Of a DNA stretch of 62,162 nucleotides, positions 51,598-59,294 are shown one piece after another (within the stretch, counting starts at the first letter, position 1; each line of letters opens with the position of its first letter). The notes under the pieces are model-generated. The model saw only the letters and a program-made list of their open reading frames with translations. It did no database searches and was not told where the DNA came from. This DNA is from Candidatus Methanoperedens sp. (GTDB lineage Archaea; Halobacteriota; Methanosarcinia; Methanosarcinales; Methanoperedenaceae), in the NCBI GenBank assembly GCA_030650845.1, contig JAUSDC010000252.1:1-62162 (forward strand), read 5' to 3'. Both the position numbers and the translations under genes were made by a program.

Positions 51598-52209
51598 ATG
51601 AAAGTATTATTTGTGAACAACAAAGATTCCTTTGTCTGGAATCTTGTGGACTATGTTTCGATATTCGAACCCGATACAGTTGTGGTACCGAACACCATTT
51701 CTCTGGAAGAAGTGGAAACGATCAATCCCGACGCCATCGTAATTTCACCCGGTCCAGGGCATCCCGCGAACCCGAAGGATATAGGGACATGCCTTGATAT
51801 TATAAGAAATTCAGACGTTCCCCTCCTTGGAATATGCCTTGGCCACCAGGCAATAGCAGTGGCTTTTGGCGGAGAGGTGAGCCATTCTCCGTCAGGACCT
51901 CTGCACGGAAAGACATCGCTCATCCATCACAACGGCAACGGCATTTATCAGGGGCTGCCGGATCCTCTTGTTGGGGGGCGGTACCACTCACTTGCTATTA
52001 CGAAGCTGCCGCAGGAGCTTGAGGTGACAGCGAGGACTGAGGATGGGATAATCATGGGAATTAAACATAAGCAGAGACCGATTTACGGATTGCAGTTCCA
52101 TCCTGAGTCTGTGCTAACGCCTGATGGTTTGAAGATAGTGGAGAATTTTTTGAGGATACAAAACCTTGATATGCAGCAAGCATCATTCAGGGCGCAGGTG
52201 ATAATATGA
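51598..52209 (+). CDS. trpG: Anthranilate synthase component II (glutamine amidotransferase)
   Basis: Supplies ammonia to TrpE from glutamine. The 203-residue protein has the class I amidotransferase triad: Cys in LLGICLGHQAIA, and the His-x-Glu in LQFHPESVLT, plus the oxyanion segment SPGPGHP. The protein starts at ATG 51598 after the repeat tracts, 247 bases past trpE, unusually far for an enzyme pair normally adjacent or fused. Its stop overlaps the next gene start by four bases. Confidence 0.94.
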   Translation: MKVLFVNNKDSFVWNLVDYVSIFEPDTVVVPNTISLEEVETINPDAIVISPGPGHPANPKDIGTCLDIIRNSDVPLLGICLGHQAIAVAFGGEVSHSPSGPLHGKTSLIHHNGNGIYQGLPDPLVGGRYHSLAITKLPQELEVTARTEDGIIMGIKHKQRPIYGLQFHPESVLTPDGLKIVENFLRIQNLDMQQASFRAQVII

Positions 52210-52448
52210 ATGAATGTTTCCTTTGTAAGACCGCCATAGAGCCGGTCAATGATTCTGAAATAGAGGGCACAGACCTGTGCACCGACTGTTGTGATAATTT
52301 GGATGCTGTGGTAAGGGATTACCTGACATCAAGTCCCGGAGGCTTAGATCTTGTTCTTGATATCCTTGTGGACGACCTTTCAAGTGCCGAGAGCAGGCTG
52401 AAAGAACCGCTTATGGATATTATAAGAGAAGTAGTGACTGAGGAGTAA
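52206..52448 (+). CDS. Small zinc-ribbon-like protein
   Basis: An 80-residue protein with two Cys-x2-Cys pairs (CFLCK at residues 4-8 and DLCTDCC at about 24-30), a likely zinc ribbon, followed by an acidic alpha-helical tail (LVLDILVDDLSSAESRLKEPLMDIIREVVTEE; shown only as a position, 48-80). It overlaps trpG by four bases and is the last gene of the operon. It is not a known trp enzyme and may be an accessory. Function unknown. Confidence 0.6.
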   Translation: MNECFLCKTAIEPVNDSEIEGTDLCTDCCDNLDAVVRDYLTSSPGGLDLVLDILVDDLSSAESRLKEPLMDIIREVVTEE

Positions 52449-52460
52449 TACTCCTCTTTT
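52440..52460 (+). terminator. Hairpin terminator after the trp operon
   Basis: Perfect 7-bp stem GAGGAGT/ACTCCTC (52440-52446 and 52450-52456) with an AAT loop, followed by TTTT. It overlaps the stop of the zinc-ribbon gene. Confidence 0.65.
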
Positions 52461-52567
52461 CAAGTTGTGTAGAACATCTTGCCAACAAGCATTACTATTA
52501 AGAATAGAATTAAAATGAGTAATGCTATAATTATATCATCCTTGTCAAGATTCATTTTTCCGTTCAT
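52460..52567 (-). CDS. Short single-transmembrane protein, 35 residues
   Basis: A short gene on the minus strand with a ribosome binding site GGAG eight bases before the ATG. It starts MNGKMNLDKDD and continues with a single hydrophobic helix of about 18 residues (IIIALLILILFLIVMLV) and a short basic end (GKMFYTT). It faces the trp terminator. Upstream is a pair of 18-base direct repeats (52583-52600 and 52603-52620). No known family. The frame, binding site and hydrophobic pattern are seen; expression is inferred. Confidence 0.5.
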   Translation of the reverse strand: MNGKMNLDKDDIIIALLILILFLIVMLVGKMFYTT

Positions 52568-52582
52568 TTTTCTTTCTCCTGT

Positions 52583-52620
52583 AATTATACAATAACAATA
52601 TCAATTATACAATAACAATA
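52583..52620. repeat. 18-bp direct repeat in promoter region
   Basis: AATTATACAATAACAATA occurs twice, 20 bases apart, directly upstream of the 35-residue minus-strand gene. The period of 20 is two helical turns, so a protein-binding site is possible. Confidence 0.7.
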
Positions 52621-52686
52621 ACTTTTTGAAGGTATATAAATCCATCCAAAAAATCACGCGATGCTTTTTCCGCGCACGGATCTTAT

Positions 52687-54480
52687 TTATTTTCTATACC
52701 TTCCAGATGCAACGCTCACCATATCCCTAGGGATGGAGTGCTTGTTAAGTATCAGGTAATTTTCAATTATAGTCAGTTCATTCTGGTATTCAGATGCAAT
52801 CAATTCAGCATATTCAACTCCATCGCTTGTCAGGACATACTCATATCTCTGCTTCCACCTGCCGTTCTTCTCAAAATAGCGTAGATCTTCATCCACCATC
52901 CCCATTGCCACAAGAAGCTGGATATCTTCAAAAAGCTTATCGCAGTACGGGAATCCATAGCGGTTATGGAACCTGTAATCAAGCAGGTTGTGAAGTTTCT
53001 CTACCTTTCCGAGTTCCCTTACCAGATAATATATTTTTGCGATATTGCGAAGCCTGGGCATGGCGATCTTTCCTTCTGCTTCATTGCAAAATAGTCTGTG
53101 GGCGCTGTAAAATATGAGAAGAAGACCTTCGATAGGCAGATAATTATCATTCCTGATAAAATGCAACAGTGAAGGAGACAGGTTCTCTATCCCAAGCAGG
53201 AAATCATTGGACGCATGTGAAAGCGTAGAATTGTCCTCTGTTTTTGAAAAAACGCACAGGGATATCTGACGTGAGATGGCTCTTACAAGACCGTTCGCAA
53301 GGGAAGACTCATCATAGAAAAATCCTTCTTCATCTTCCATCTTGACTCGAGTGCTCTTCGGGATGCCGCTTGCCACATCAAGATCAACCAGAACGGATGC
53401 ACCGTATTTTTTCCCAAACCGTTTTGCAAGCTCGTCCTCGAACATCTTTTTGGCCACGCCATTTCTTGCAATTGTAGAGAGCGCCATGCGTGTCCGGGGA
53501 TTCAGGTTCTTATGCGTGAAGCGGGATACTGCATTGCAGATGCTGCTGTTCCTGATATTCAATATAAGTTTTTTTGCGCTCGCATCGCCATTGGCTTCTA
53601 TGAAGTTCAAAAGGTCGTTATCATTGTATGATGTGAAAAATGAAAAGACAATGGATTTAACATCATTTCCTGAAGCTTCATAGCGTGATAGGGCATTTTC
53701 AAGGGCATGAAGCAGCATCACTCTTGCCCCCTGTGTCCTTGGATTGTGGATTATTGCTGAATAATGGTGCGCTCTGGCTATTAACATGGACTCAGCCGCA
53801 GTAATTGCCATGTCTTCTTCGTATCCGTCTCTTCCCCCAAGCACAAGCCTTCCGTCGAACAATGACAGGCTTCCCACTATCTGGTCAACATCCACAAGTC
53901 CGAGTGAAACACCGGTATGGTATGAGTCGCGAAGCAGGAAATCTATCCTGTCTGCATCAATATCGTTTGATATTATCTGCGTAAGATAAGGCACCGGGAG
54001 AGCATCAATGTCGCCCGTTGCCATTTTTGAAATTTCGCTGAAAAAAGACAGATCATTTTCAGTGCGCTGTGCAATTTCCTTTATTATATGGAATGAATTC
54101 GATATTATATACCTTGAGAACATCTCATGGTTCACGAATTTTTTTCCGTTCATTACAGGTTGATATGACGGATTTCGTTTCAGCACGCTCTCAACTACAT
54201 GTGAGAAGGCGCTGTGACCGATGTCGTGAAGCAGTGCGGCGAGTCTGACCTTTACGATCTCCTGCTCTGAAAGACACAACGCTCTTGCAATCTTATCTGC
54301 AATAAAAAGCGTTCCAACACTGTGCTCAAAACGGGTATGGTTCGCGCCCGGGAAGGCAAGGTCTGCAAGACCAAGTTGCTGGATGCGGCGCAAGCGCGCC
54401 ATCTCTGGTGTGTTGATAATGATATGCTCAAGTTCAGTAAGGTCAACACGACCATAGATGGGATCGATGATAAAGGGCAT
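52687..54480 (-). CDS. HD-domain phosphohydrolase (SAMHD1/dNTPase-like)
   Basis: A 597-residue enzyme whose N-terminal half is an HD domain of the dNTP triphosphohydrolase type: HTRFEHSVGT (His at about 53), LLHDIGHSAFSH (HD at 85-86) and SNDIDADRIDFLLRDS near residue 170. The C-terminal half has no motif I can name. Family members cleave dNTPs to deoxynucleosides and triphosphate, or act on other nucleotides, sometimes in antiviral defence. It stands alone at the start of the accessory stretch. Confidence 0.82.
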   Translation of the reverse strand: MPFIIDPIYGRVDLTELEHIIINTPEMARLRRIQQLGLADLAFPGANHTRFEHSVGTLFIADKIARALCLSEQEIVKVRLAALLHDIGHSAFSHVVESVLKRNPSYQPVMNGKKFVNHEMFSRYIISNSFHIIKEIAQRTENDLSFFSEISKMATGDIDALPVPYLTQIISNDIDADRIDFLLRDSYHTGVSLGLVDVDQIVGSLSLFDGRLVLGGRDGYEEDMAITAAESMLIARAHHYSAIIHNPRTQGARVMLLHALENALSRYEASGNDVKSIVFSFFTSYNDNDLLNFIEANGDASAKKLILNIRNSSICNAVSRFTHKNLNPRTRMALSTIARNGVAKKMFEDELAKRFGKKYGASVLVDLDVASGIPKSTRVKMEDEEGFFYDESSLANGLVRAISRQISLCVFSKTEDNSTLSHASNDFLLGIENLSPSLLHFIRNDNYLPIEGLLLIFYSAHRLFCNEAEGKIAMPRLRNIAKIYYLVRELGKVEKLHNLLDYRFHNRYGFPYCDKLFEDIQLLVAMGMVDEDLRYFEKNGRWKQRYEYVLTSDGVEYAELIASEYQNELTIIENYLILNKHSIPRDMVSVASGRYRK

Positions 54481-54567
54481 TATAGATTATATGGTGTGGA
54501 TGAGGTATTAAAATGAATCTTCTTTGTTTTCTATTTTTTGCTGACTGTAAGAGTTGAATTCAATCCA

Positions 54568-54768
54568 TTAAAAGTTATGGCATATTTGTCTGTTAACAGC
54601 TATGGAATCTGAACCTGTATCAACATAGGCTAAAACATCTTTTTCATGGCCAGATGAAGGATTTTTCAGTTTTATTGCAATTAAAGGATCGTTATCAATA
54701 TAAGGAAAAATACTGTCGGACAAATTTTCACTCTCGTAAAACACGGGCAACGGTTGGATTATCGCCAA
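54568..54768 (-). pseudogene. Truncated retropepsin-like aspartyl protease
   Basis: A 66-residue frame holding the aspartyl protease active-site segment LAYVDTGSDSIAVN (Asp-Thr-Gly), but it stops about 20 residues later, whereas clan AA proteases need about 100-120 residues. It overlaps the end of the 80-residue gene upstream. Most likely a remnant, or a protein truncated at its C-terminus. Confidence 0.5.
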
Positions 54769-54970
54769 CTCTTCTTACAAGCACCTTATGGTCCGGGCAT
54801 AATCTGTCTACTGATTTATCCACTTCAAAAAGCGAATCTGCAACAGCAATGAGTTTTTCAGCATCCAAATCGATAGCTATCACTTTACCATAGTATTTAC
54901 TTTCCCAATCATTCTTATTTTTGTCGTATATTTTTTTCGCTTTTCCTTCGAATTCGGATTTTCTTAACAT
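54728..54970 (-). CDS. Small protein upstream of the protease remnant
   Basis: An 80-residue protein with a basic N-terminus and a compact alpha/beta core (KVIAIDLDAEKLIAVADSLFEVDK, landmark residues about 29-52) then a short arginine-rich end. In several archaea and cyanobacteria such a protein precedes an aspartyl protease-like gene, which fits its overlap with the remnant here. Antitoxin-like behaviour is possible but unproven. Confidence 0.5.
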   Translation of the reverse strand: MLRKSEFEGKAKKIYDKNKNDWESKYYGKVIAIDLDAEKLIAVADSLFEVDKSVDRLCPDHKVLVRRVGDNPTVARVLRE

Positions 54971-55052
54971 ATATCCCTACTTTGATCTACAATCTGACTT
55001 TAATTATTATTAAGCTTTTCATTTATTAGTATTTTCCATTAATAAATAAGTT

Positions 55053-55386
55053 TGAGTGAGGAGAGTAAGCCCCTTTATGTTTGGCGCAAGGAGCGAGTGC
55101 CCCTGTAGCGCCCATGCGGCATTCAGCTATGCGCCGTACTCGGACAGGTCTGGACTGCCCTGTGTGTCCTGTTTCGGCTTGCACCCGCGGGGATTCGCCG
55201 TTCCATCCACACGCGCATGACCTCATTCTTTCGAAATCATCGCATTACTGCGCAGCGGTATCGTTTCTGTTCCAGAGCCAGGACTCTCGCCCTACGCACT
55301 TGAGTGCATCCGCGGTCCAGATGGTGAGGGGACTTTCCTCAGCAGCAATATTGCTACCGGCAGCCGCCCTTCCTCTCTCATTCCAC
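55053..55386 (-). ncRNA. rnpB: RNase P RNA (archaeal type)
   Basis: Catalytic RNA that matures tRNA 5' ends. On the minus strand the 5' part contains GCTGAGGAAAGTCCCC (the CR I GAGGAAAGUC signature), the middle GGGTGCAAGCCGAA and the 3' part ACATAAAGGGGCTTACTC, equivalent to CR V (the ACAUAA...GGCUUAC pairing region). The ends GGAATGAG (about 55384 down) and CTCACTC (about 55054 up) can form P1 with one mismatch. A TATA-like AATTATAAG is about 20-30 bases upstream. Exact ends are approximate to a few bases. No other RNA gene was found in the window. Confidence 0.92.
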
Positions 55387-55464
55387 CTTATGACCATACA
55401 TAACTTATAATTACCGATAGTTTGATAATGCAAAATGCATTTAAGGAGTATAGGTGCAAACAAA

Positions 55465-55647
55465 ATGAAAAGAGATCTTATGGATATCCTGTGCTGCCCG
55501 ATGTGCAAGGGCGACCTCGTGCTTGAAGTTACAGAAGAGAATGAGAAAGAGATCGTGAAAGGAACGCTATATTGCGGGAAATGCAAGGAGTATTATCCAA
55601 TTGATGACGGTATTCCCAATATGCTGCCGCCTGAGTTAAGGGAATAA
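55465..55647 (+). CDS. Trm112-like zinc protein
   Basis: Activator subunit for several methyltransferases that modify tRNA, rRNA or release factors. From ATG 55465 the protein is 60 residues (an ATG ten codons earlier is less likely): MKRDLMDILCCPMCKGDLVL and GTLYCGKCKEYYPIDDGIPNMLP match the family, with a Cys-x2-Cys pair at each end for zinc. It lies 79 bases from the divergently transcribed RNase P RNA gene. Confidence 0.86.
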   Translation: MKRDLMDILCCPMCKGDLVLEVTEENEKEIVKGTLYCGKCKEYYPIDDGIPNMLPPELRE

Positions 55648-55839
55648 TTTTCTTTCCCTCAACTTTCTTATTTTTTCAATCCCGCCTTCAGTTTTAGAAA
55701 GGCGCTCATAGAAATTGTTTGCTATTATTATCTGTGAATCTATGAGAGGTTTCACTTCTTTGATCCAGACTGAACGCGGATGCTTTTTCACATATTCTGC
55801 CCATCGTATAACCTGTTCTGAATGCGACTGATCCCTCAT
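55636..55839 (-). CDS. Small partner protein of the nucleotidyltransferase
   Basis: A 67-residue basic helical protein that overlaps by four bases the end of the nucleotidyltransferase gene, so it is translated after it. It is likely the second part of a two-gene toxin-antitoxin-like pair. Its sequence (HPRSVWIKEVKPLIDSQI) is not one I can place. Its end overlaps the Trm112 gene in the opposite direction. Confidence 0.6.
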   Translation of the reverse strand: MRDQSHSEQVIRWAEYVKKHPRSVWIKEVKPLIDSQIIIANNFYERLSKTEGGIEKIRKLRERKLFP

Positions 55840-56399
55840 GATAATCGCAACCTGAGGATCTTCTCTTTTATTTTTTCAATCTCAATTTCATCAAGCACAT
55901 CTGAATATATGATACGCAAATGCTTTGCATCTTCAAGATCCTTTTCTGAAGTGAGAAGTTCTTCCTTAAAAGCAATGTTCATTTCAATGCTTGAAAAATA
56001 TATATCCAGCCCTGTAAGAGGCAATTTTTTTCGCGTTCTGATCTGGTAATCATCCAGTTCATCTCTGGCTAATTTTAATTCCATTTCTGGGAGGAAATGT
56101 CCTTTTCTGACATATCTGACGCTGGTCTTATCTTTCAAATAATCCTCATAGATCGCGTCTGGATCTTCTGACTGTATGCATTCAAAACCTGCCACTATGA
56201 GCTCATCATGCATTTTCTTGAATGCGTCTTTTCCAATCCTTTCAATGATCAGATCAACATCTTCCGTCCCTCTGCTTCTTCCATGAGCAATTGCCACAAA
56301 TCCTGAAACAATGATGTATTTTGCATGCTTCTCAACAACATCAACAAAGTCCTTGGCAAAGGTATCAAGAATAGTCCGTTCTTTTATTTCTCTCTTCAT
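55836..56399 (-). CDS. Nucleotidyltransferase-fold protein
   Basis: A 187-residue protein of the nucleotidyltransferase fold: VSGFVAIAHGRSRGTEDVDLII near residues 31-52 holds the GxAxxxHG and the two-Asp DVD metal motif. The rest has no catalytic motif I recognise. It pairs with a small basic protein by four-base overlap. Families of this form (MNT/DUF6036-like) act in toxin-antitoxin pairs or as tRNA modifiers. Toxin or antitoxin role is inferred. Confidence 0.72.
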   Translation of the reverse strand: MKREIKERTILDTFAKDFVDVVEKHAKYIIVSGFVAIAHGRSRGTEDVDLIIERIGKDAFKKMHDELIVAGFECIQSEDPDAIYEDYLKDKTSVRYVRKGHFLPEMELKLARDELDDYQIRTRKKLPLTGLDIYFSSIEMNIAFKEELLTSEKDLEDAKHLRIIYSDVLDEIEIEKIKEKILRLRLS

Positions 56400-56483
56400 T
56401 CAATTTATTCAATATATTTGTGAGATAATATGCCTTTCCACATGAATAGTGCAGCGTATACCGTGATTGAAGGCGAGAGAAAA

Positions 56484-57602
56484 CTATACATCATCTATCG
56501 TAATCACCCTATCTGCGTCAGGTTCTATTAAATTCCATGCTGCTTCTTCTGCTTTCTCATTTCTGCCATCAAGCATACTAAAGACCACTCCACTTAAACC
56601 TCTATTTTTGCCTTGCACCGATTTCAATATATACAAAGCCTGGTCTTTGCGGGAAGATAACTTGTTTGCTTCTTGATATATTATTATTGCATCAGCAATG
56701 ACTTTATTTTTGGATCGCTGTAATTCGGATTCCGTCTTTTTCACCCATTGATAGAACTCATCTGGAACTATGTTGAGCAAGCTATCTAATGTTTTGCCTT
56801 GTTTCAATGCTTCCCAAACATCTTTAGAGGAAAATCCAGTAATGATTTTATGAAGCCTCCTGTAATCATCTGATTTAAGTTTTAGACGTAATCCATTAGA
56901 ATATCGACATACGAAACCTTCCTGGTTTATTCCTTGCATCGTGGAAAGATACTTTTCAGCTTGAGTAACCTCGTCAAATTGAAATTCATTGGCATAAGAA
57001 ATGCCTAATTCGTCTGCTTCTTTGATATGATTAAGCTCATGTTTGTCCTCATTGCTCAATACTGCAAGCAATACAAGCTCTGATCGACCTTTATAATCAA
57101 CTACGATACGACTCCCAGGGTAAATAATTTCAAAACAATAGGTATATCCACTCTTAAAATCTTCAAATGAATATCCTTTTTTCCTTATCCAATCTGTCGC
57201 CCATATTGCGAATTCTGAATCAAATGAACCTCTGGATGCGATGGCTGCTTTATCTTTTTCAGGGTAAAGTACCCCAAGAACACCGTCTAACTTTTCAGTA
57301 ATTAAGGGTACTTCGACTGGAAGGTTTGATATTGTGGTTTCGGGCGTTTCATTGAGATTGAAAAACTTTGAGAACGGTTTAGATAAGATATTATGTTCGT
57401 AATCTAAAATAAGTCCTCTACTCATGAGGGTATAAGCATCCCACAATTTATCATACTGGGTTTTTGGGGTGTAGTTGCAGATTTCCAGATCCAAAACAGG
57501 ATGCTTTCGTATATTGATAAGTCCAGCATCCTTTCGTTTAATTAATTCCTGATATATGTTGAGAATATTATAATTTCCCCATCTTTTTAAGCAGTTCAGC
57601 AT
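56484..57602 (-). CDS. T4 Rnl1-like RNA ligase
   Basis: An RNA ligase of 372 residues, close to the 374 of T4 Rnl1. Motifs: the upstream Arg in MSRGLIL (about 60-66), motif I EKLDGVLG with Lys104 as the adenylation site, motif III YCFEIIYPGSRIVVDY near residue 155, motif IV QEGFVCRY and motif V RLKLKS. It starts inside the end of asd (35-base overlap), an odd and rather long overlap. In phages Rnl1 repairs tRNA cut by anticodon nucleases, so a repair role beside nucleotidyltransferases is attractive but unproven. Confidence 0.8.
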   Translation of the reverse strand: MLNCLKRWGNYNILNIYQELIKRKDAGLINIRKHPVLDLEICNYTPKTQYDKLWDAYTLMSRGLILDYEHNILSKPFSKFFNLNETPETTISNLPVEVPLITEKLDGVLGVLYPEKDKAAIASRGSFDSEFAIWATDWIRKKGYSFEDFKSGYTYCFEIIYPGSRIVVDYKGRSELVLLAVLSNEDKHELNHIKEADELGISYANEFQFDEVTQAEKYLSTMQGINQEGFVCRYSNGLRLKLKSDDYRRLHKIITGFSSKDVWEALKQGKTLDSLLNIVPDEFYQWVKKTESELQRSKNKVIADAIIIYQEANKLSSRKDQALYILKSVQGKNRGLSGVVFSMLDGRNEKAEEAAWNLIEPDADRVITIDDV

Positions 57603-58596
57603 TCAGCACACTTGCTCCTGCCGCGCCCCTGATCGTGTTGTGTCCCATGCAGATATAGCGTATCCCCGGGCGTATGCGCCCCACTGAAACTGTCATCCCA
57701 CCGCCGATATTCCTGTCCATGCGCGGTTGCGGTCTGTCTTTTTCTTCCTTTACCTCGATAACTGGTGTGGGTTCAGTGGGCAGGTCTGATAGTCCTGGAT
57801 CAAAATCAAGGAACGCCTGTTTGACTTCGTCTGTGGATGGGTTATCAGCCATCTCGACCCAGAGCGCTTCTGTGTGCCCGTCCATTACCATTACGCGGTT
57901 GCAGCTTGCGCTGACCCCAAAAGGAGCATCGATTATTTCGCTGCCGTTGAATTCACCGAGGAGTTTCTTTGTTTCGGTCTCAACTTTTTCCTCTTCTTTT
58001 TCAATATAAGGGATCACATTATCAAGTATCGCCATCGAAGCGACGCCATCGTAACCTGCACCTGAAATAGCCTGCATCGAAGCAAGGTATATTTTCTCGA
58101 TACCGAATTTCATGAGAGGTTTGAGCGTAACTGTACTCATTATAGTTGTACAGTTGGGATTTGTCACGATATAGCCATCCCATTTGCGGTTGTCCTGCTG
58201 TACGTCGATAAGTCCGAGATGCTCTGCATTCACTTCAGGAATGACAAGAGGTATGTCTTTCACCATGCGCATGGCTGCAGCGTTACTTGCAACAGCAAAA
58301 CCTGCTTTTGCAAAATCAGGTTCTATGGTTTTTGCAAGGTCGGTGGGAAGAGCTGAAAATACGATATCTGCTTTGACTTTTTTAGGATCGACCGGTACAA
58401 TTTCAAGGTCAATGACTTCTTCAGGGATCTTGCTCTCAAGTCTCCAGTTCGCGGCATCTCCATATCTTTTTCCTGCGCTCCTGTCAGAAGCTGCAAGTGA
58501 GGTTATCTCGAACCAGGGATGCTTGCTCAATCTCTCAATGAATCTCTGACCTACGTTACCTGTTGCACCAAGTACTCCTGCTCTTATTTTTGCCAT
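57568..58596 (-). CDS. asd: Aspartate-semialdehyde dehydrogenase
   Basis: Second step of the aspartate pathway to lysine, threonine and methionine. The 342-residue archaeal-type enzyme has GATGNVGQRFI at residues 10-20, the catalytic Cys in NPNCTTI, QAISGAGYDGV and the GHTEALWVE segment. The gene stop lies within the RNA ligase gene start. It starts 44 bases after the ferredoxin stop on the same strand. Confidence 0.95.
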   Translation of the reverse strand: MAKIRAGVLGATGNVGQRFIERLSKHPWFEITSLAASDRSAGKRYGDAANWRLESKIPEEVIDLEIVPVDPKKVKADIVFSALPTDLAKTIEPDFAKAGFAVASNAAAMRMVKDIPLVIPEVNAEHLGLIDVQQDNRKWDGYIVTNPNCTTIMSTVTLKPLMKFGIEKIYLASMQAISGAGYDGVASMAILDNVIPYIEKEEEKVETETKKLLGEFNGSEIIDAPFGVSASCNRVMVMDGHTEALWVEMADNPSTDEVKQAFLDFDPGLSDLPTEPTPVIEVKEEKDRPQPRMDRNIGGGMTVSVGRIRPGIRYICMGHNTIRGAAGASVLNAELLKKMGKL

Positions 58597-58640
58597 GACT
58601 GACCTTACGTTATTATAATATTTTTTTTATTATCGGATTT

Positions 58641-58814
58641 TTATTCCAGTGAAATCGCAGTGTTCGGGCATGAATCAACACATGTGCCGCAATCAGTGCA
58701 TTCTTTTTCATCAATGTGCGCCTTCTCGTTTTTCAGTTCTATAGCTGTTGCAGGACATTCATCAACACATATTCCACAACCTGTACATTCATCATTGTTT
58801 ACTTTTGCTGCCAT
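58641..58814 (-). CDS. Small 2[4Fe-4S] ferredoxin
   Basis: A 57-residue ferredoxin. Two cluster motifs [12 protein letters not shown] (residues 10-21) and [12 protein letters not shown] (39-50) each give Cys-x2-Cys-x2-Cys-x3-CysPro. The ATG at 58814 is followed by a clean frame. It lies 44 bases upstream of asd on the same strand. It carries electrons at low potential, suited to methanogen-type metabolism; its partner enzymes are not shown by context. Confidence 0.9.
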   Translation of the reverse strand: MAAKVNNDECTGCGICVDECPATAIELKNEKAHIDEKECTDCGTCVDSCPNTAISLE

Positions 58815-58912
58815 TTAGGTCACCTTTGCACTCCCATTGAATAAGTCTAATATAAAATTAACGGTTTACATCATGGAAGTCTAAATATATCCCATGAGCT
58901 TTTTATGGCGCT

Positions 58913-59101
58913 ATGTTATCCAGAAGAGTTGATCATTTCGTAGAGTCAGTGATCCGCGACATGACACGGTTATCGATAAAACACGATGCCATCAACCTTG
59001 CACAGGGATTCCCGGATTTCCCGGCACCTCTTGAACTCAAGCAGGCTGCGGCTGATGCTATCATGGGTGATTTTAATCAATACTCCCAAAACTATGAGTG
59101 A
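58913..59101 (+). pseudogene. N-terminal fragment of an aminotransferase (inverted partial duplicate)
   Basis: A 62-residue frame beginning MLSRRVDHFVESVIRDMTRL is nearly the same as the first 59 residues of the complete aminotransferase at 59295-60440 on the opposite strand, then diverges after FNQYS and stops. It is a non-functional remnant. The inverted arrangement suggests an inverted duplication or an inversion event between these positions. Confidence 0.75.
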
Positions 59102-59294
59102 TTAGTGGAAAATCAGAGCATTTATAAAATTTAAAATTTTAAATTTATAAATACTAAATGACAAATCGTGATAAATTAATATACTTGGAGGATTTCGATG
59201 GAAGAACGAATAAAAGAGAATATCCAGAAATCGAGGTTTTCTCATCATACACAAGTTACCATTGACAGAGGCAATATTACATAATTTTCACTTT

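Noticed and set aside
51347-51601. 84-codon frame through the trpE-trpG gap
   Set aside because: Its sequence is made of short-period repeat tracts and is more simply non-coding.
55081-55410. Plus-strand 109-codon frame and overlapping minus-strand frames
   Set aside because: The region is the RNase P RNA gene; the frames are by-products of a structured RNA.
59198-59284. 28-codon plus-strand frame with a GGAG ribosome binding site
   Set aside because: Too short and lacks any other support; possibly a truncated remnant near the aminotransferase fragment.
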